Assembly: GCF_003288905.1 (NCBI RefSeq)
Contig: NZ_NHYL01000004.1
Span: forward strand, 55,918-119,917
Direction of reading: 5' to 3'
Source of the DNA: Helicobacter sp. 11-8110
GTDB taxonomy: Bacteria; Campylobacterota; Campylobacteria; Campylobacterales; Helicobacteraceae
DNA length: 64,000 nt
The notes beneath the pieces were generated by a model that was not told the origin of the DNA, ran no database searches, and saw only the letters and a program-made list of their open reading frames with translations. The position numbers and the translations under genes were made by a program. Shown here in pieces: positions 19,637 through 27,676 of the stretch. Position 1 is the first letter of the stretch; each line of letters opens with the position of its first letter.

Positions 19637-20764
19637 TTAGTTTTGTAAATTTTTCACAAAATTTTCAATTTTTCTTGCACAATTTTCTGCACTTCCATTT
19701 TTTAAATATTCCATTAATTTTTCTTTCTGTGCAAAAAATTTCTCATTATCAAATTCATAAAAGGCTTTTAAGAGAGCTTCTACTTTTACTTGATCTTGTA
19801 AAAATTCTGGATGAATAGGAAAATTTTGTGGATTATTATTGTTTTTGGGTAATCCATACGCAAGGAATTCTAAAAAAATATTAGCCAATCCAATATAATT
19901 AAGCTTTACCAATCTTTTTGCAATCCAATAATCAAGCCACCTTGCCTTATAAACTAAAATTGTAGGAATTCCAAGAAGTGTGGATTCTAGTGTTGCTGTT
20001 CCACTGCAAACAAAAGCAAACTCACAGCGCCCTAATCCTTCATAGGTCTCAAAAGAAATCTCAAAATCCTCCAAATCCCCATAAATTTCTAATAAATTAC
20101 GATTTTTAAAATGCTTTGGAACAATCAATAATCCCTTTTTGTTAATCTTTTTTAAATGCTTAATAAGCTTTTTAAAAATAGGAAAAAGGGCTTTAATCTC
20201 AGAAATTCTTGACCCAGGCATAAAAGCTATAAGATTACTAGAATTAACCTTTGTATAAGAAAAAGGTATCTCATCTAATAAAGGATGCCCTACATACGAA
20301 AAATTTGAAGTTTTTGGATAATAATGACCCTCAAATGGTAAAATCCCCCACAATGAATCGCAAAAAACAGAAAGAATCTTTGCCCTATAAGGCTTCCACG
20401 CCCACACTTGTGGCAAGATATAATAGACCAAATGCGGTTTATTTTTAGCTTGATGAAGTGACTTAAGCAAGGGTATATTAAACGATGAAGAATCCATAAA
20501 AAGCGCGAAATCACATTCTTTTGCTAATGCGACTAGAGATTTTTTAATCCTAAAAAACTTAGGTATCAACCCCAAAACTCCAACAAATCCCATTACTCTA
20601 AATTCATTAGGACTAAAAGTGCTCTCTATCTTTAAAACTTTCGTATCAAAAATCCCACAAATTTCAAAATCTACTTCTCTTTTTTGTAAAGCGTTTAATA
20701 AATAATAAAGATGAATATTAGCTGAATATTCCAAGGCTGAGACAAAGATTTTGATTTTTTTCAT
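19637..20764 (-). CDS. lpxB: Lipid-A-disaccharide synthase
   Basis: 375 residues, GT19 family. Conserved features include YYILPQVWAWKPYRAK, AFMPGSRISEIKALFPIF and the C-terminal FVCSGTATLESTLLGIPTI. It joins UDP-2,3-diacylglucosamine and lipid X to form the lipid A disaccharide at the inner membrane surface. It lies 62 bases upstream of greA on the same strand. Confidence 0.96.
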   Translation of the reverse strand: MKKIKIFVSALEYSANIHLYYLLNALQKREVDFEICGIFDTKVLKIESTFSPNEFRVMGFVGVLGLIPKFFRIKKSLVALAKECDFALFMDSSSFNIPLLKSLHQAKNKPHLVYYILPQVWAWKPYRAKILSVFCDSLWGILPFEGHYYPKTSNFSYVGHPLLDEIPFSYTKVNSSNLIAFMPGSRISEIKALFPIFKKLIKHLKKINKKGLLIVPKHFKNRNLLEIYGDLEDFEISFETYEGLGRCEFAFVCSGTATLESTLLGIPTILVYKARWLDYWIAKRLVKLNYIGLANIFLEFLAYGLPKNNNNPQNFPIHPEFLQDQVKVEALLKAFYEFDNEKFFAQKEKLMEYLKNGSAENCARKIENFVKNLQN

Positions 20765-20786
20765 TTTGAATTTTACTCTAAGTCTT

Positions 20787-21404
20787 CTAGAGGATTTCGT
20801 TATAAGAATCTTCGTATTTCTTCTGACATTGATTCTTCAAATCTCGCACTTCCAAAAGCATTTTTGCAATCTCCAAATCTAGTGATTTTAAGTGCTCCAA
20901 AAACACTTCTATGCGCTCATAAAGCCTCTGTGCTTCAGCTAAGGTTACATAGGAATTAGCAGGTTTGGCAACCAACTTTTTATGCTGTTGATAAGAGACT
21001 TCTAGCTTTTGTAAGGCATTTGGCTTTGTGGGCAATGTAGTGTCTATTTTTCCTAAATGCTCTTTCAAATCTTCACACAAACCTTCAAGATTTGAAAAAT
21101 CATAGCAAATCCCCTCTAAAACGCTCTTAGAATCTAATTCATCTAGTTCTTTTTGTTTTTGCGTTAAAGCTTGTTCTAAAAGCTTATTTTTAGTTTCTAA
21201 TTCTTGGTTTTGAGAAAGCAAAAGGGCGTTTTTTGCAGAAATTTCATTAAAACTATCAATAAGCGATTCTCTATCTTTTGATAGAGTTTCATATTCCTTA
21301 TTAAATTCTTTTTTTGCTTTTTCAAAAATCTCATAAATTTGCCAAACTTCTTTAATTTCATCAAGTTTTCTTGTGATTTCTTGAAGTGCAAAATCACCTT
21401 TCAT
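20787..21404 (-). CDS. Coiled-coil protein of unknown function
   Basis: About 205 residues from ATG 21404, chosen because AAGGA lies 8 bases before it; a longer reading to 21470 would lie deep inside the Nudix gene. From about residue 10 to 95 the sequence has long heptad-like stretches (ELETKNKLLEQALTQKQKEL), and a second helical region follows to the end. No signal peptide or membrane segment is seen. It overlaps the Nudix gene by 11 bases, so it is probably coupled to it. Function is unknown. Confidence 0.65.
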   Translation of the reverse strand: MKGDFALQEITRKLDEIKEVWQIYEIFEKAKKEFNKEYETLSKDRESLIDSFNEISAKNALLLSQNQELETKNKLLEQALTQKQKELDELDSKSVLEGICYDFSNLEGLCEDLKEHLGKIDTTLPTKPNALQKLEVSYQQHKKLVAKPANSYVTLAEAQRLYERIEVFLEHLKSLDLEIAKMLLEVRDLKNQCQKKYEDSYNEIL

Positions 21405-22011
21405 TATTTTTTTCCTTAAAATACCACAAAAAGGCAAACATAACTCCAGAAGTTTTAGGATAAGTCTCATCTAATACAAAGGAATAAGCCTCTGTGCGCG
21501 GAACAAAAATAACTTCAATATTCTCATCATCAATCCCCCCTCCCTTATGAACTCTAAATTCCTCATCTATTTGTGCAAAAAACAAGGTTTGTTTGCTACC
21601 TGCAAACCCAACAGAACTATAAAATTCTGTAATTTTCTCTATTTTTTCCAATGGAACACTATAACCACATTCTTCCAAAATTTCTTCTTGCACAATTTCT
21701 TTTAGAGTCTTATTTGGCTTATCTGTAATCCCTGCGCACAACTCATAGGTATAGCCAATCTCACACTTTAGATTCCTATTTTCTCTTACTTGTTCTTTCA
21801 AAAAAACTGCGGGGCGAAATTGCTTAACCACCACAAAAGAATCTTTTTGTTTATGATAAAGCAGAACTGCAACGCTATCGTGTGCTTCAATAATATCCCA
21901 ACTTCTCTCTCTACCATTTTCACAAAAGAGCATTCTTTTGGGCTTAATATAAAGCGATGATTCACAAGCGCAAAAACGAATATTAGTTATTTCTTTTGGA
22001 GTCTTCATCAT
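21394..22011 (-). CDS. Nudix hydrolase, NUDT14/UDP-sugar pyrophosphatase-like
   Basis: 205 residues. The N-terminal half (NGRERSWDIIEAHDSVAVLL, then VVVKQFRPAVFL) closely follows the NUDT14-type UDP-sugar/ADP-ribose pyrophosphatase pattern. The Nudix helix ends EEILEECGY; the metal-binding glutamates are kept, while the usual arginine before the first of them is replaced by glutamate. Substrate is therefore probably a nucleoside diphosphate sugar, by family. It lies between the csd3 peptidase and a coiled-coil gene and overlaps both slightly. Confidence 0.8.
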   Translation of the reverse strand: MMKTPKEITNIRFCACESSLYIKPKRMLFCENGRERSWDIIEAHDSVAVLLYHKQKDSFVVVKQFRPAVFLKEQVRENRNLKCEIGYTYELCAGITDKPNKTLKEIVQEEILEECGYSVPLEKIEKITEFYSSVGFAGSKQTLFFAQIDEEFRVHKGGGIDDENIEVIFVPRTEAYSFVLDETYPKTSGVMFAFLWYFKEKNNER

Positions 22012-23215
22012 TTCCTATTTCCTCGCTAAGATACACTATATAGGAATTTTGCATTTTTTTAAAAGGCTCATTTTCAAGATTATTAGCCAAAATAGTTTCT
22101 AACTGATTCTGGAATGATTTTGCAAGAATAGAAAATTTCTCTTTCTCTTTATCCTTAAGCTTAATAGTTGCAATTCTTAAATGTTTTTGCGGGTTAATAG
22201 CGCTGCCATTTTTATAAAGTCCAAAATGCAAATGAGGACCTGTGCTAAGCCCTGTGCTCCCAACGGTTCCTATTTGTTTGCCTTGAGAAACATAAACCCC
22301 CGCCCTAATCCCTTTGTTTATTTTATGCATATGTCCATAAAGAGTGCGATAGCCATTTTCATGTTGAATAATCACAGTTTTACCATACCCGCCTTTAGTT
22401 CCTGCAAAAATCACTTTGCCTTGAGAGGCTGCTTTGATTGGAGTGTGTCTTGGTGCGGCATAATCTGTGCCTAAATGCGGTCGTTTATAGCCAAGAATTG
22501 GGTGCTTTCTCCCCATTGAAAAATGAGAGGAGATTCTCTTGTATTTCAATGGAATCATAAAAAGATATTTATTTAAATTATTTCCCTCCAAATCATAAAA
22601 ATTTCCATCATCAAAGCGAACAACATACTTTTTCTCATTGCTTGTTTTTAAAATAGAAGCCTTGATATTAGGACTACCAAAAACCTTTCCTAATCTATAT
22701 TTTCGCTCATAAATGATAGCTAATTTATCACCTTTTTTGATTTGTCTTTTAAAATTCACACTTCCTTTGTAAGCTTGAATAAAATCTGAAGCAAGAAAGG
22801 TATCGCCAGTGTATTTTACAATATCATTATAAAGCGAACTTTCCACAGAAAGGGCTATATTATGCTCTTTTTCAAAATAAACAATTGGGATGGCACGCAT
22901 TCCATAAGTCGCATCTTCTTTGTAAATATGCAGTTGAGAGTTTTCATTAATAGGTATCAAGGCTTGCAGTAATTTTCCCTCTTCATCATAAAGGGTGTAA
23001 AAAGTATTTCCACTAACAATTTCATCGGCTAATTCTTTATCTTCGCGCGGCAAGTCATAATAAACCTTAAGAGGAATTGAATTTTTTTCAAAAAATGTTA
23101 GCAGAGTCTGCCCATTTTCCCATTGAGATTCTTGAATATTTGCCGCCACTAAACTTGACAAAAAACACCCAAAAACAAAAAAAACTCTAAACACAAAAAT
23201 CCTAACTTGCTGCAT
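21983..23215 (-). CDS. csd3: M23 peptidoglycan endopeptidase, Csd3/HdpA-like
   Basis: 410 residues. An N-terminal hydrophobic signal segment (residues about 8-25) is followed by a mixed domain and a C-terminal LytM/M23 domain. The zinc-site motifs are visible: HLGTDYAAPRHTPI and, later, YGHMHKI and GPHLHFGLY. In H. pylori the homologue trims peptide cross-links and stems and is needed for helical shape. Its downstream neighbour is the same Nudix type as in H. pylori. It is transcribed from a TG-extended -10 promoter in the divergent region. Confidence 0.9.
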   Translation of the reverse strand: MQQVRIFVFRVFFVFGCFLSSLVAANIQESQWENGQTLLTFFEKNSIPLKVYYDLPREDKELADEIVSGNTFYTLYDEEGKLLQALIPINENSQLHIYKEDATYGMRAIPIVYFEKEHNIALSVESSLYNDIVKYTGDTFLASDFIQAYKGSVNFKRQIKKGDKLAIIYERKYRLGKVFGSPNIKASILKTSNEKKYVVRFDDGNFYDLEGNNLNKYLFMIPLKYKRISSHFSMGRKHPILGYKRPHLGTDYAAPRHTPIKAASQGKVIFAGTKGGYGKTVIIQHENGYRTLYGHMHKINKGIRAGVYVSQGKQIGTVGSTGLSTGPHLHFGLYKNGSAINPQKHLRIATIKLKDKEKEKFSILAKSFQNQLETILANNLENEPFKKMQNSYIVYLSEEIGNDEDSKRNN

Positions 23216-23221
23216 ATGACC

Positions 23222-23281
23222 TCTTTTATTGTGGAATCTTTAGAAAAATATTAAAGTCCTAGATTATACCACAATAAAAGA
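23222..23281. promoter_or_regulatory. Inverted repeat enclosing the csd3 promoter
   Basis: A 13-base arm TCTTTTATTGTGG (23222-23234) is perfectly repeated in inverted form at 23269-23281, with further complementarity inside. The minus-strand extended -10 element TGGTATAAT (ATTATA on plus at 23263-23268) lies just inside the right arm. The arrangement is that of an operator spanning the csd3 promoter, or a cruciform-prone site. Regulation is inference. Confidence 0.55.
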
Positions 23282-23330
23282 ATCTTTTAAAGATATTAAG
23301 ACCAAACTTAATCTAAAAAATAAGAAAATT

Positions 23331-23339
23331 TGCTATACT
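23331..23339 (+). promoter_or_regulatory. Extended -10 promoter TGCTATACT
   Basis: TG-n-TATACT lies 22 bases upstream of the small membrane protein start, which follows an AAAGGAATAAA ribosome-binding site. This is a good vegetative promoter for the plus-strand gene and possibly for flgM beyond it. Confidence 0.55.
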
Positions 23340-23360
23340 TTTAAAGCTAAAAGGAATAAA

Positions 23361-23555
23361 ATGAAAGATTGGTTTATACCTTCCATTGGCTTTGGGTTGT
23401 TTATTTATTTTATGCTTTTTGTCATACTTTATACCATAAAAATTGGGGGAGCAAATATTCCGCTTTATGATATGAAAGACTATGTAGCACCGCCAAAGAC
23501 CGAAACAGAGAAGTTTTTGCAAGACATTTCTAAAAATATCAGAAAAAAACTTTAG
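23361..23555 (+). CDS. Small single-pass membrane protein
   Basis: 64 residues. One membrane segment spans about residues 8-28 (SIGFGLFIYFMLFVILYTI), followed by a charged, probably helical tail. It has a good ribosome-binding site and a TG-extended promoter, and codon use like its neighbours, so it is likely real. It sits just upstream of flgM. No function is recognised. Confidence 0.65.
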   Translation: MKDWFIPSIGFGLFIYFMLFVILYTIKIGGANIPLYDMKDYVAPPKTETEKFLQDISKNIRKKL

Positions 23556-23571
23556 TTTTAAAAAAAATGGT

Positions 23572-23577
23572 CGATTT
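23572..23577 (+). promoter_or_regulatory. Possible sigma-28 -10 element upstream of flgM
   Basis: CGATTT matches the CGAT-type -10 used by FliA in Campylobacter and Helicobacter and lies 40 bases before the flgM ATG. The corresponding -35 (TAAA) is not at ideal spacing, so the call is tentative. flgM is FliA-dependent in related species. Confidence 0.35.
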
Positions 23578-23616
23578 ATTGAGATATAAAACTTACACCA
23601 AAAGAAGGAAAAAGTA

Positions 23617-23856
23617 ATGATTAGTCACTTAATGAGTAATTCTGCTTTTTCAAGCACGATTAATCAAATAAACAATAAAAATACATCATCGGTTAATCAA
23701 GCTAAAAATGAGCAGATAGAAGATAGACAAAAAACCTCTTCACAAAAGGCTTCTTCTTCTAGAGTAGAAGAAATCAAAAATGCCATTAAAAATGGTAATT
23801 ATCAAATCAATCTAAAGGAGAGTGCAGAGAAATTGGCACAAGAATTGCTTAGATAG
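23617..23856 (+). CDS. flgM: Anti-sigma-28 factor FlgM
   Basis: 79 residues, as expected for the short epsilonproteobacterial FlgM. The N-terminal half is Ser/Asn/Gln-rich and probably disordered; the C-terminal SSRVEEIKNAIKNGNYQINL and ESAEKLAQEL form the conserved helices that hold sigma-28 (FliA). A GAAGGAAAAAG ribosome-binding site precedes it. The 3' end of the gene carries a perfect sigma-54 promoter that drives the following genes. Confidence 0.85.
   Translation: MISHLMSNSAFSSTINQINNKNTSSVNQAKNEQIEDRQKTSSQKASSSRVEEIKNAIKNGNYQINLKESAEKLAQELLR
23834..23849 (+). promoter_or_regulatory. Sigma-54 (RpoN) promoter inside the flgM 3' end
   Basis: TGGCAC, five bases, then TTGCT: this is the -24/-12 consensus with correct spacing. 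The GC of the -12 element is at 23847-23848, predicting a start near 23860, between the flgM stop (23856) and the flgN start (23884). In H. pylori the flgK transcript belongs to the RpoN/FlgR class, which fits. Confidence 0.85.
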
Positions 23857-23883
23857 TAGATAATTCACTTTTAGGAGTTATCT

Positions 23884-24339
23884 ATGTCTTTGCAATTTTT
23901 AAAAGATGCATTAGAGGACATTAAAGCACTCATTGCAATTACAGAACAAGATATTTCAGATATCAAAGAAGCAAAAAACGAACCTATTTTTGCCAGAATC
24001 GCACAAAAAGAAGAGCTAACAAGTTCCTTTATCCGCAAAAAAGAAGCTTACGCCAAAAGCATTGAAACAAAACTAAAAAAAGACTATCCAAACGCTACAC
24101 TTGCCGATCTAAGCTATGAGGAAAAACAAAAGCTTTTGGGAGAAGGCGCAAGCGAATTCACCGCACAACTTCACGATAAACTTGAAGAATTAAAAAAACT
24201 TAATTATCGCTTTGGAAAAATGTCATTAGCAGTTTCTGAATTCTACACTTCACTATTGCGCAACATTGTTCCTGTAGAGCAACAAGGCTATAGCAAAAGC
24301 ACTCTAAGCAATTCTTCTTTCTTAAAAACTGAAGTTTAG
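23884..24339 (+). CDS. flgN: FlgN-like flagellar export chaperone
   Basis: 151 residues, almost entirely charged helices (SLQFLKDALEDIKALIAITE onward), typical of FlgN, which escorts FlgK and FlgL to the flagellar export gate. The order flgM-flgN-flgK is the standard one. It starts 24 bases after the predicted sigma-54 transcription start. Sequence conservation is low in this family, so the assignment rests partly on context. Confidence 0.75.
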   Translation: MSLQFLKDALEDIKALIAITEQDISDIKEAKNEPIFARIAQKEELTSSFIRKKEAYAKSIETKLKKDYPNATLADLSYEEKQKLLGEGASEFTAQLHDKLEELKKLNYRFGKMSLAVSEFYTSLLRNIVPVEQQGYSKSTLSNSSFLKTEV

Positions 24340-24349
24340 GGGAGAAACT

Positions 24350-26179
24350 ATGGGTGGATTACTTTCTTCTTTAAACACTCCTTATACTGGACTAACCGGA
24401 CATCAAGTTATGGTAGATACGGTGAGTCACAATATTGCAAATGCTAATAATGAATTTTACTCCCGCCAAGTGGTTAGAAGTTCAGCACAAACACCACTTC
24501 AAACTTCATCAAATTATGTCATCGGACAAGGATTAAATATCCTAAGCGTTGAGCGTATCCATGATGAATACACTTTTTCTCGCTACAAAAAAGCAAGTGC
24601 GGAAAAAACCTTTTATGAAAAAAGCTTTGAAGGCTTAAAAGAAGCCTCATCTTACTATCCCGAAGTTGATGAAGTGGGCATCTATAATGACTTGCAAAAC
24701 TATTTTAATGCTTGGAAAGATTTATCGACCAAATCCGGAGATTCTGCACAAAAAATTGCCCTTGCTGAACAAGCATCCACACTTGCTAACAATATCTCTA
24801 ACACAAGAGATAGGCTTGTAAATCTTCAAAAAAGCTTAAACAATGAACTTAAGGTGGCAGTTGATGAAGTTAATCGCCTAGGGGAGCAAATTGCGCAGCT
24901 TAATAAGAAAATCGCTGAATATGAATATAAAGAGCTCAATCAAAAAGCCAATGATTTAAGGGATTTAAGAGATCAATATGAATTTGAAATCAATAATCTC
25001 ATTGGGTGTGATGTTTTTAAACAAGGTGTTATGGGCAGTGCTTGTGTGAATGAAAATATTGCTGATTTTGATGATGGCTACACTCTCACTGTTGGCGGAA
25101 AAGCTATTGTTGATGGCACTTCATTTCATCCACTTACTCTTGATAATTCTCAAAATCCAAGCGGAATCTATACAATTAAATATCTAAGAAGCGATCATAA
25201 AGAATACAATCTTACCAATGCTATCAATGAAGGAAAAGTGGGTGCTATATTAGATTTAATCCGCACTGAAGATGTGTTAGATTGCAATGGAACTTTAGGC
25301 AAATTACAAGTTTATATCAATGATTTAGACACCTTTGCAAATGGGCTCATTGAAGCAACCAACAACATTTATGCACAAAGTTCGCAGCTAAGTGCAAAAA
25401 GTGACACCTTAAATATCAATTCCCAAGATGCGCTAGTTACTAGTGATTATAACATTAACTCTGGAAGTTTTAAAGTAGTAATGTATAACAAAAAAGGCGA
25501 AGAACTTGGCTCAAGAAGTGTTGAAATTGACAATCTTACAAGCATGCAAGATGTTTTAGATCAACTCAATGCAAACATTGATGACAATAAAAATGGAAAT
25601 GCTAGTGATGACTTTGATGATCGCTTTGTAGCTACTTACAATAACGAGACAAAGACATTTACCATTACTTCAAAAAATCCTGCTGAGGAAATTTATATTT
25701 CTATTCAAGATGATGGGACAAATTTTGCAGGAGCGCTTGGAATCAACCGATTTTTTGCCGGAAATAGCGCAGATAATATTGAACTTGCCGAACCTTACAA
25801 AAGCGATGCAACACTAATTCGCGCCTATCGAGAACCTGTTGATGGAAACTTTGAAATTGCTAACCTCATGCAACAGCTCCAATATGACAAAATCACTTTT
25901 ACAAGTCAAGATGGAACACAACAAAGTGAGACTATTAGTGGATATTTTCGCTATATTGCTGGAAGAGTTTCTTCTCAAACTGAAAGCACACAAATCACAC
26001 TAGAAACCAAAGAAGCTGTTTATATTTCTGTCAAACAAGAATACAAAGCGATTTCTGAAGTTTCTGTAGATGATGAACTCATTAATCTAATCAAATACCA
26101 AAGCGGTTATAGCGCCAATGCCAAAATGGTTTCAACCATCGATGAAATGCTCAATACTCTACTTGGTCTAAAGAGCTAA
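24350..26179 (+). CDS. flgK: Flagellar hook-associated protein 1
   Basis: 609 residues. The N-terminal D0 region has LNTPYTGLTGHQVMVDTVSH followed by NIANANNEFYSRQVV, the flagellar rod/hook signature, and the C-terminus ends with the matching helix (QSGYSANAKMVSTIDEMLNT). FlgK joins the hook to the filament. It is 10 bases downstream of flgN under the sigma-54 promoter. The variable middle part (residues about 200-500) is beta-rich. Confidence 0.97.
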   Translation: MGGLLSSLNTPYTGLTGHQVMVDTVSHNIANANNEFYSRQVVRSSAQTPLQTSSNYVIGQGLNILSVERIHDEYTFSRYKKASAEKTFYEKSFEGLKEASSYYPEVDEVGIYNDLQNYFNAWKDLSTKSGDSAQKIALAEQASTLANNISNTRDRLVNLQKSLNNELKVAVDEVNRLGEQIAQLNKKIAEYEYKELNQKANDLRDLRDQYEFEINNLIGCDVFKQGVMGSACVNENIADFDDGYTLTVGGKAIVDGTSFHPLTLDNSQNPSGIYTIKYLRSDHKEYNLTNAINEGKVGAILDLIRTEDVLDCNGTLGKLQVYINDLDTFANGLIEATNNIYAQSSQLSAKSDTLNINSQDALVTSDYNINSGSFKVVMYNKKGEELGSRSVEIDNLTSMQDVLDQLNANIDDNKNGNASDDFDDRFVATYNNETKTFTITSKNPAEEIYISIQDDGTNFAGALGINRFFAGNSADNIELAEPYKSDATLIRAYREPVDGNFEIANLMQQLQYDKITFTSQDGTQQSETISGYFRYIAGRVSSQTESTQITLETKEAVYISVKQEYKAISEVSVDDELINLIKYQSGYSANAKMVSTIDEMLNTLLGLKS

Positions 26180-26943
26180 ATAAGTCCTAACTGACCAATT
26201 CTATAAAGAGCAAAGTCATATTTGATTGGATCTTTTGAATCTAGCTTTTTTAGAAACTCACTCACTTCTAAAGCTGCCTTTAAATCATAGCTTTTTCTTT
26301 TTAAAATACCAAGCTTTTGAGACACTCTAAAGGTATGCGTATCTAAAGGCAAAATCAAATCACTCCGCCTAATCCCCTCCCAAAATCCAAGATCAATGCA
26401 ATCTTTACGCACCATCCAACGCAAAAACATATTCCAACGCTTCAAAGGAGAATTAGATTGAGGTTTGCCAATGAGAAATTCTAAGCCTTTTGTTGTGTTT
26501 TGAAGATTGTTATAGAGATGATTCTGCAAAGCTTCAATTCCCTTTAGCAAAGAATCCTTTTTATAAGCTCGATAAAAAATTTCATATAAATTCCCACTCA
26601 TTAAAAGAGATTCAAAAAAATCTTGTATTTCATCTTGATTTTGAAAGCGATAAGGCTTATTTGTGCAATAGGGAATCTCGCTTAAACACGCATTGCTTTG
26701 AATACTTGTTTGCTCCAAAAAATATAAATTGCAAGATTCTAAAAATCGCACAATTGCCCTTGCATTTCCATAGGCAAACAAAGCACAAAAAAGCGCCACT
26801 TTATCACTTATAAATTGTCTTGCAACGCCTAATGGATCGGGTAAATCTGTTGTAATGGAATGATAATGATTAAACGCTTCATATTGCTCTTCTAAGAGAT
26901 GATATACGAATTTCTTAGAAGGATTTTTGGGAATCTTTATCAA
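26176..26943 (-). CDS. DUF2400 / TIGR02757 family protein
   Basis: 255 residues. It has the family landmarks DLPDPLGVARQFISDKVALF and the C-terminal FLRWMVRKDCIDLGFW, then LPLDTHTFRVSQKLGI. The helical pattern and conserved aspartate resemble helix-hairpin-helix DNA glycosylase folds, which is an inference. It overlaps the end of flgK by 4 bases on the opposite strand, and starts 9 bases upstream of the next minus-strand gene. Confidence 0.8.
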   Translation of the reverse strand: MIKIPKNPSKKFVYHLLEEQYEAFNHYHSITTDLPDPLGVARQFISDKVALFCALFAYGNARAIVRFLESCNLYFLEQTSIQSNACLSEIPYCTNKPYRFQNQDEIQDFFESLLMSGNLYEIFYRAYKKDSLLKGIEALQNHLYNNLQNTTKGLEFLIGKPQSNSPLKRWNMFLRWMVRKDCIDLGFWEGIRRSDLILPLDTHTFRVSQKLGILKRKSYDLKAALEVSEFLKKLDSKDPIKYDFALYRIGQLGLI

Positions 26944-26952
26944 AGATTCTCT

Positions 26953-27621
26953 TTAAAATAAGAAATTGTAACCAAAATAGATTCCCGTGCTAGAAGTGTC
27001 GCTTAAATCCAAACTCGTCCCTGTTGGAGCATCATTAATAAGCACACTACTACTCTCCTCCCCAAAATCTAATCGTTTTGATTGAATGCCAAACTCTAAC
27101 TCCCCAAATTGCATTTCATAAATTGCCCCAGCTCTAACACCATAAGTTAGCCCAGTATAATCAAGTTTCCCCATAGCACTATTATTAATCACAAAACTTC
27201 CAGAATCAAATTTTCCAAATGCCAATCCTGCTTCCACTCCAAGCAAAAGTCGCCAACTTTGTGTATTTGGAATCCGTGGAGTGAAGGAATAACCAAGAGT
27301 TAAAGTGCGATAAGAAAATCCATTTTTCTTTAAAGTATTTTCAAAACCAAGCAAGATTCTATGATTTGGGCTTAATAAATATCCCGCCTTTATTCCAAAT
27401 CCAAAAGGTTTTTCATCTAAATCGTGATTTTGAGAATCAAAACCCACAATTCCAAGATTAGCATCTGATTCTACTTTATTATAAGTCCCATAAACACCAA
27501 GCAAACGATTCTTTCTTGTTTCATATAGCGAATGATAAGTGCTTTGAGGAGCTATTCCTTGATAAATTTCATAACTCACTAAAATTTCTACCATTAAAAA
27601 CAAAAAAACAAAAAAACGCAC
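26953..27621 (-). CDS. Outer membrane beta-barrel protein
   Basis: 222 residues. A signal peptide (MRFFVFLFLMVEILVS) is followed by alternating amphipathic strands, and the protein ends with aromatic-rich GIYFGYNFLF, whose terminal phenylalanine is the usual C-terminal BAM signal. Size fits an eight-strand OmpA/OmpW-like barrel. It is not assigned to a named Helicobacter outer-membrane family. Confidence 0.75.
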   Translation of the reverse strand: MRFFVFLFLMVEILVSYEIYQGIAPQSTYHSLYETRKNRLLGVYGTYNKVESDANLGIVGFDSQNHDLDEKPFGFGIKAGYLLSPNHRILLGFENTLKKNGFSYRTLTLGYSFTPRIPNTQSWRLLLGVEAGLAFGKFDSGSFVINNSAMGKLDYTGLTYGVRAGAIYEMQFGELEFGIQSKRLDFGEESSSVLINDAPTGTSLDLSDTSSTGIYFGYNFLF

Positions 27622-27676
27622 AAAAACTCCTCACATTGAATCTCTTTAGCAAACAAAAAGCAAAAATAATTCCAAG

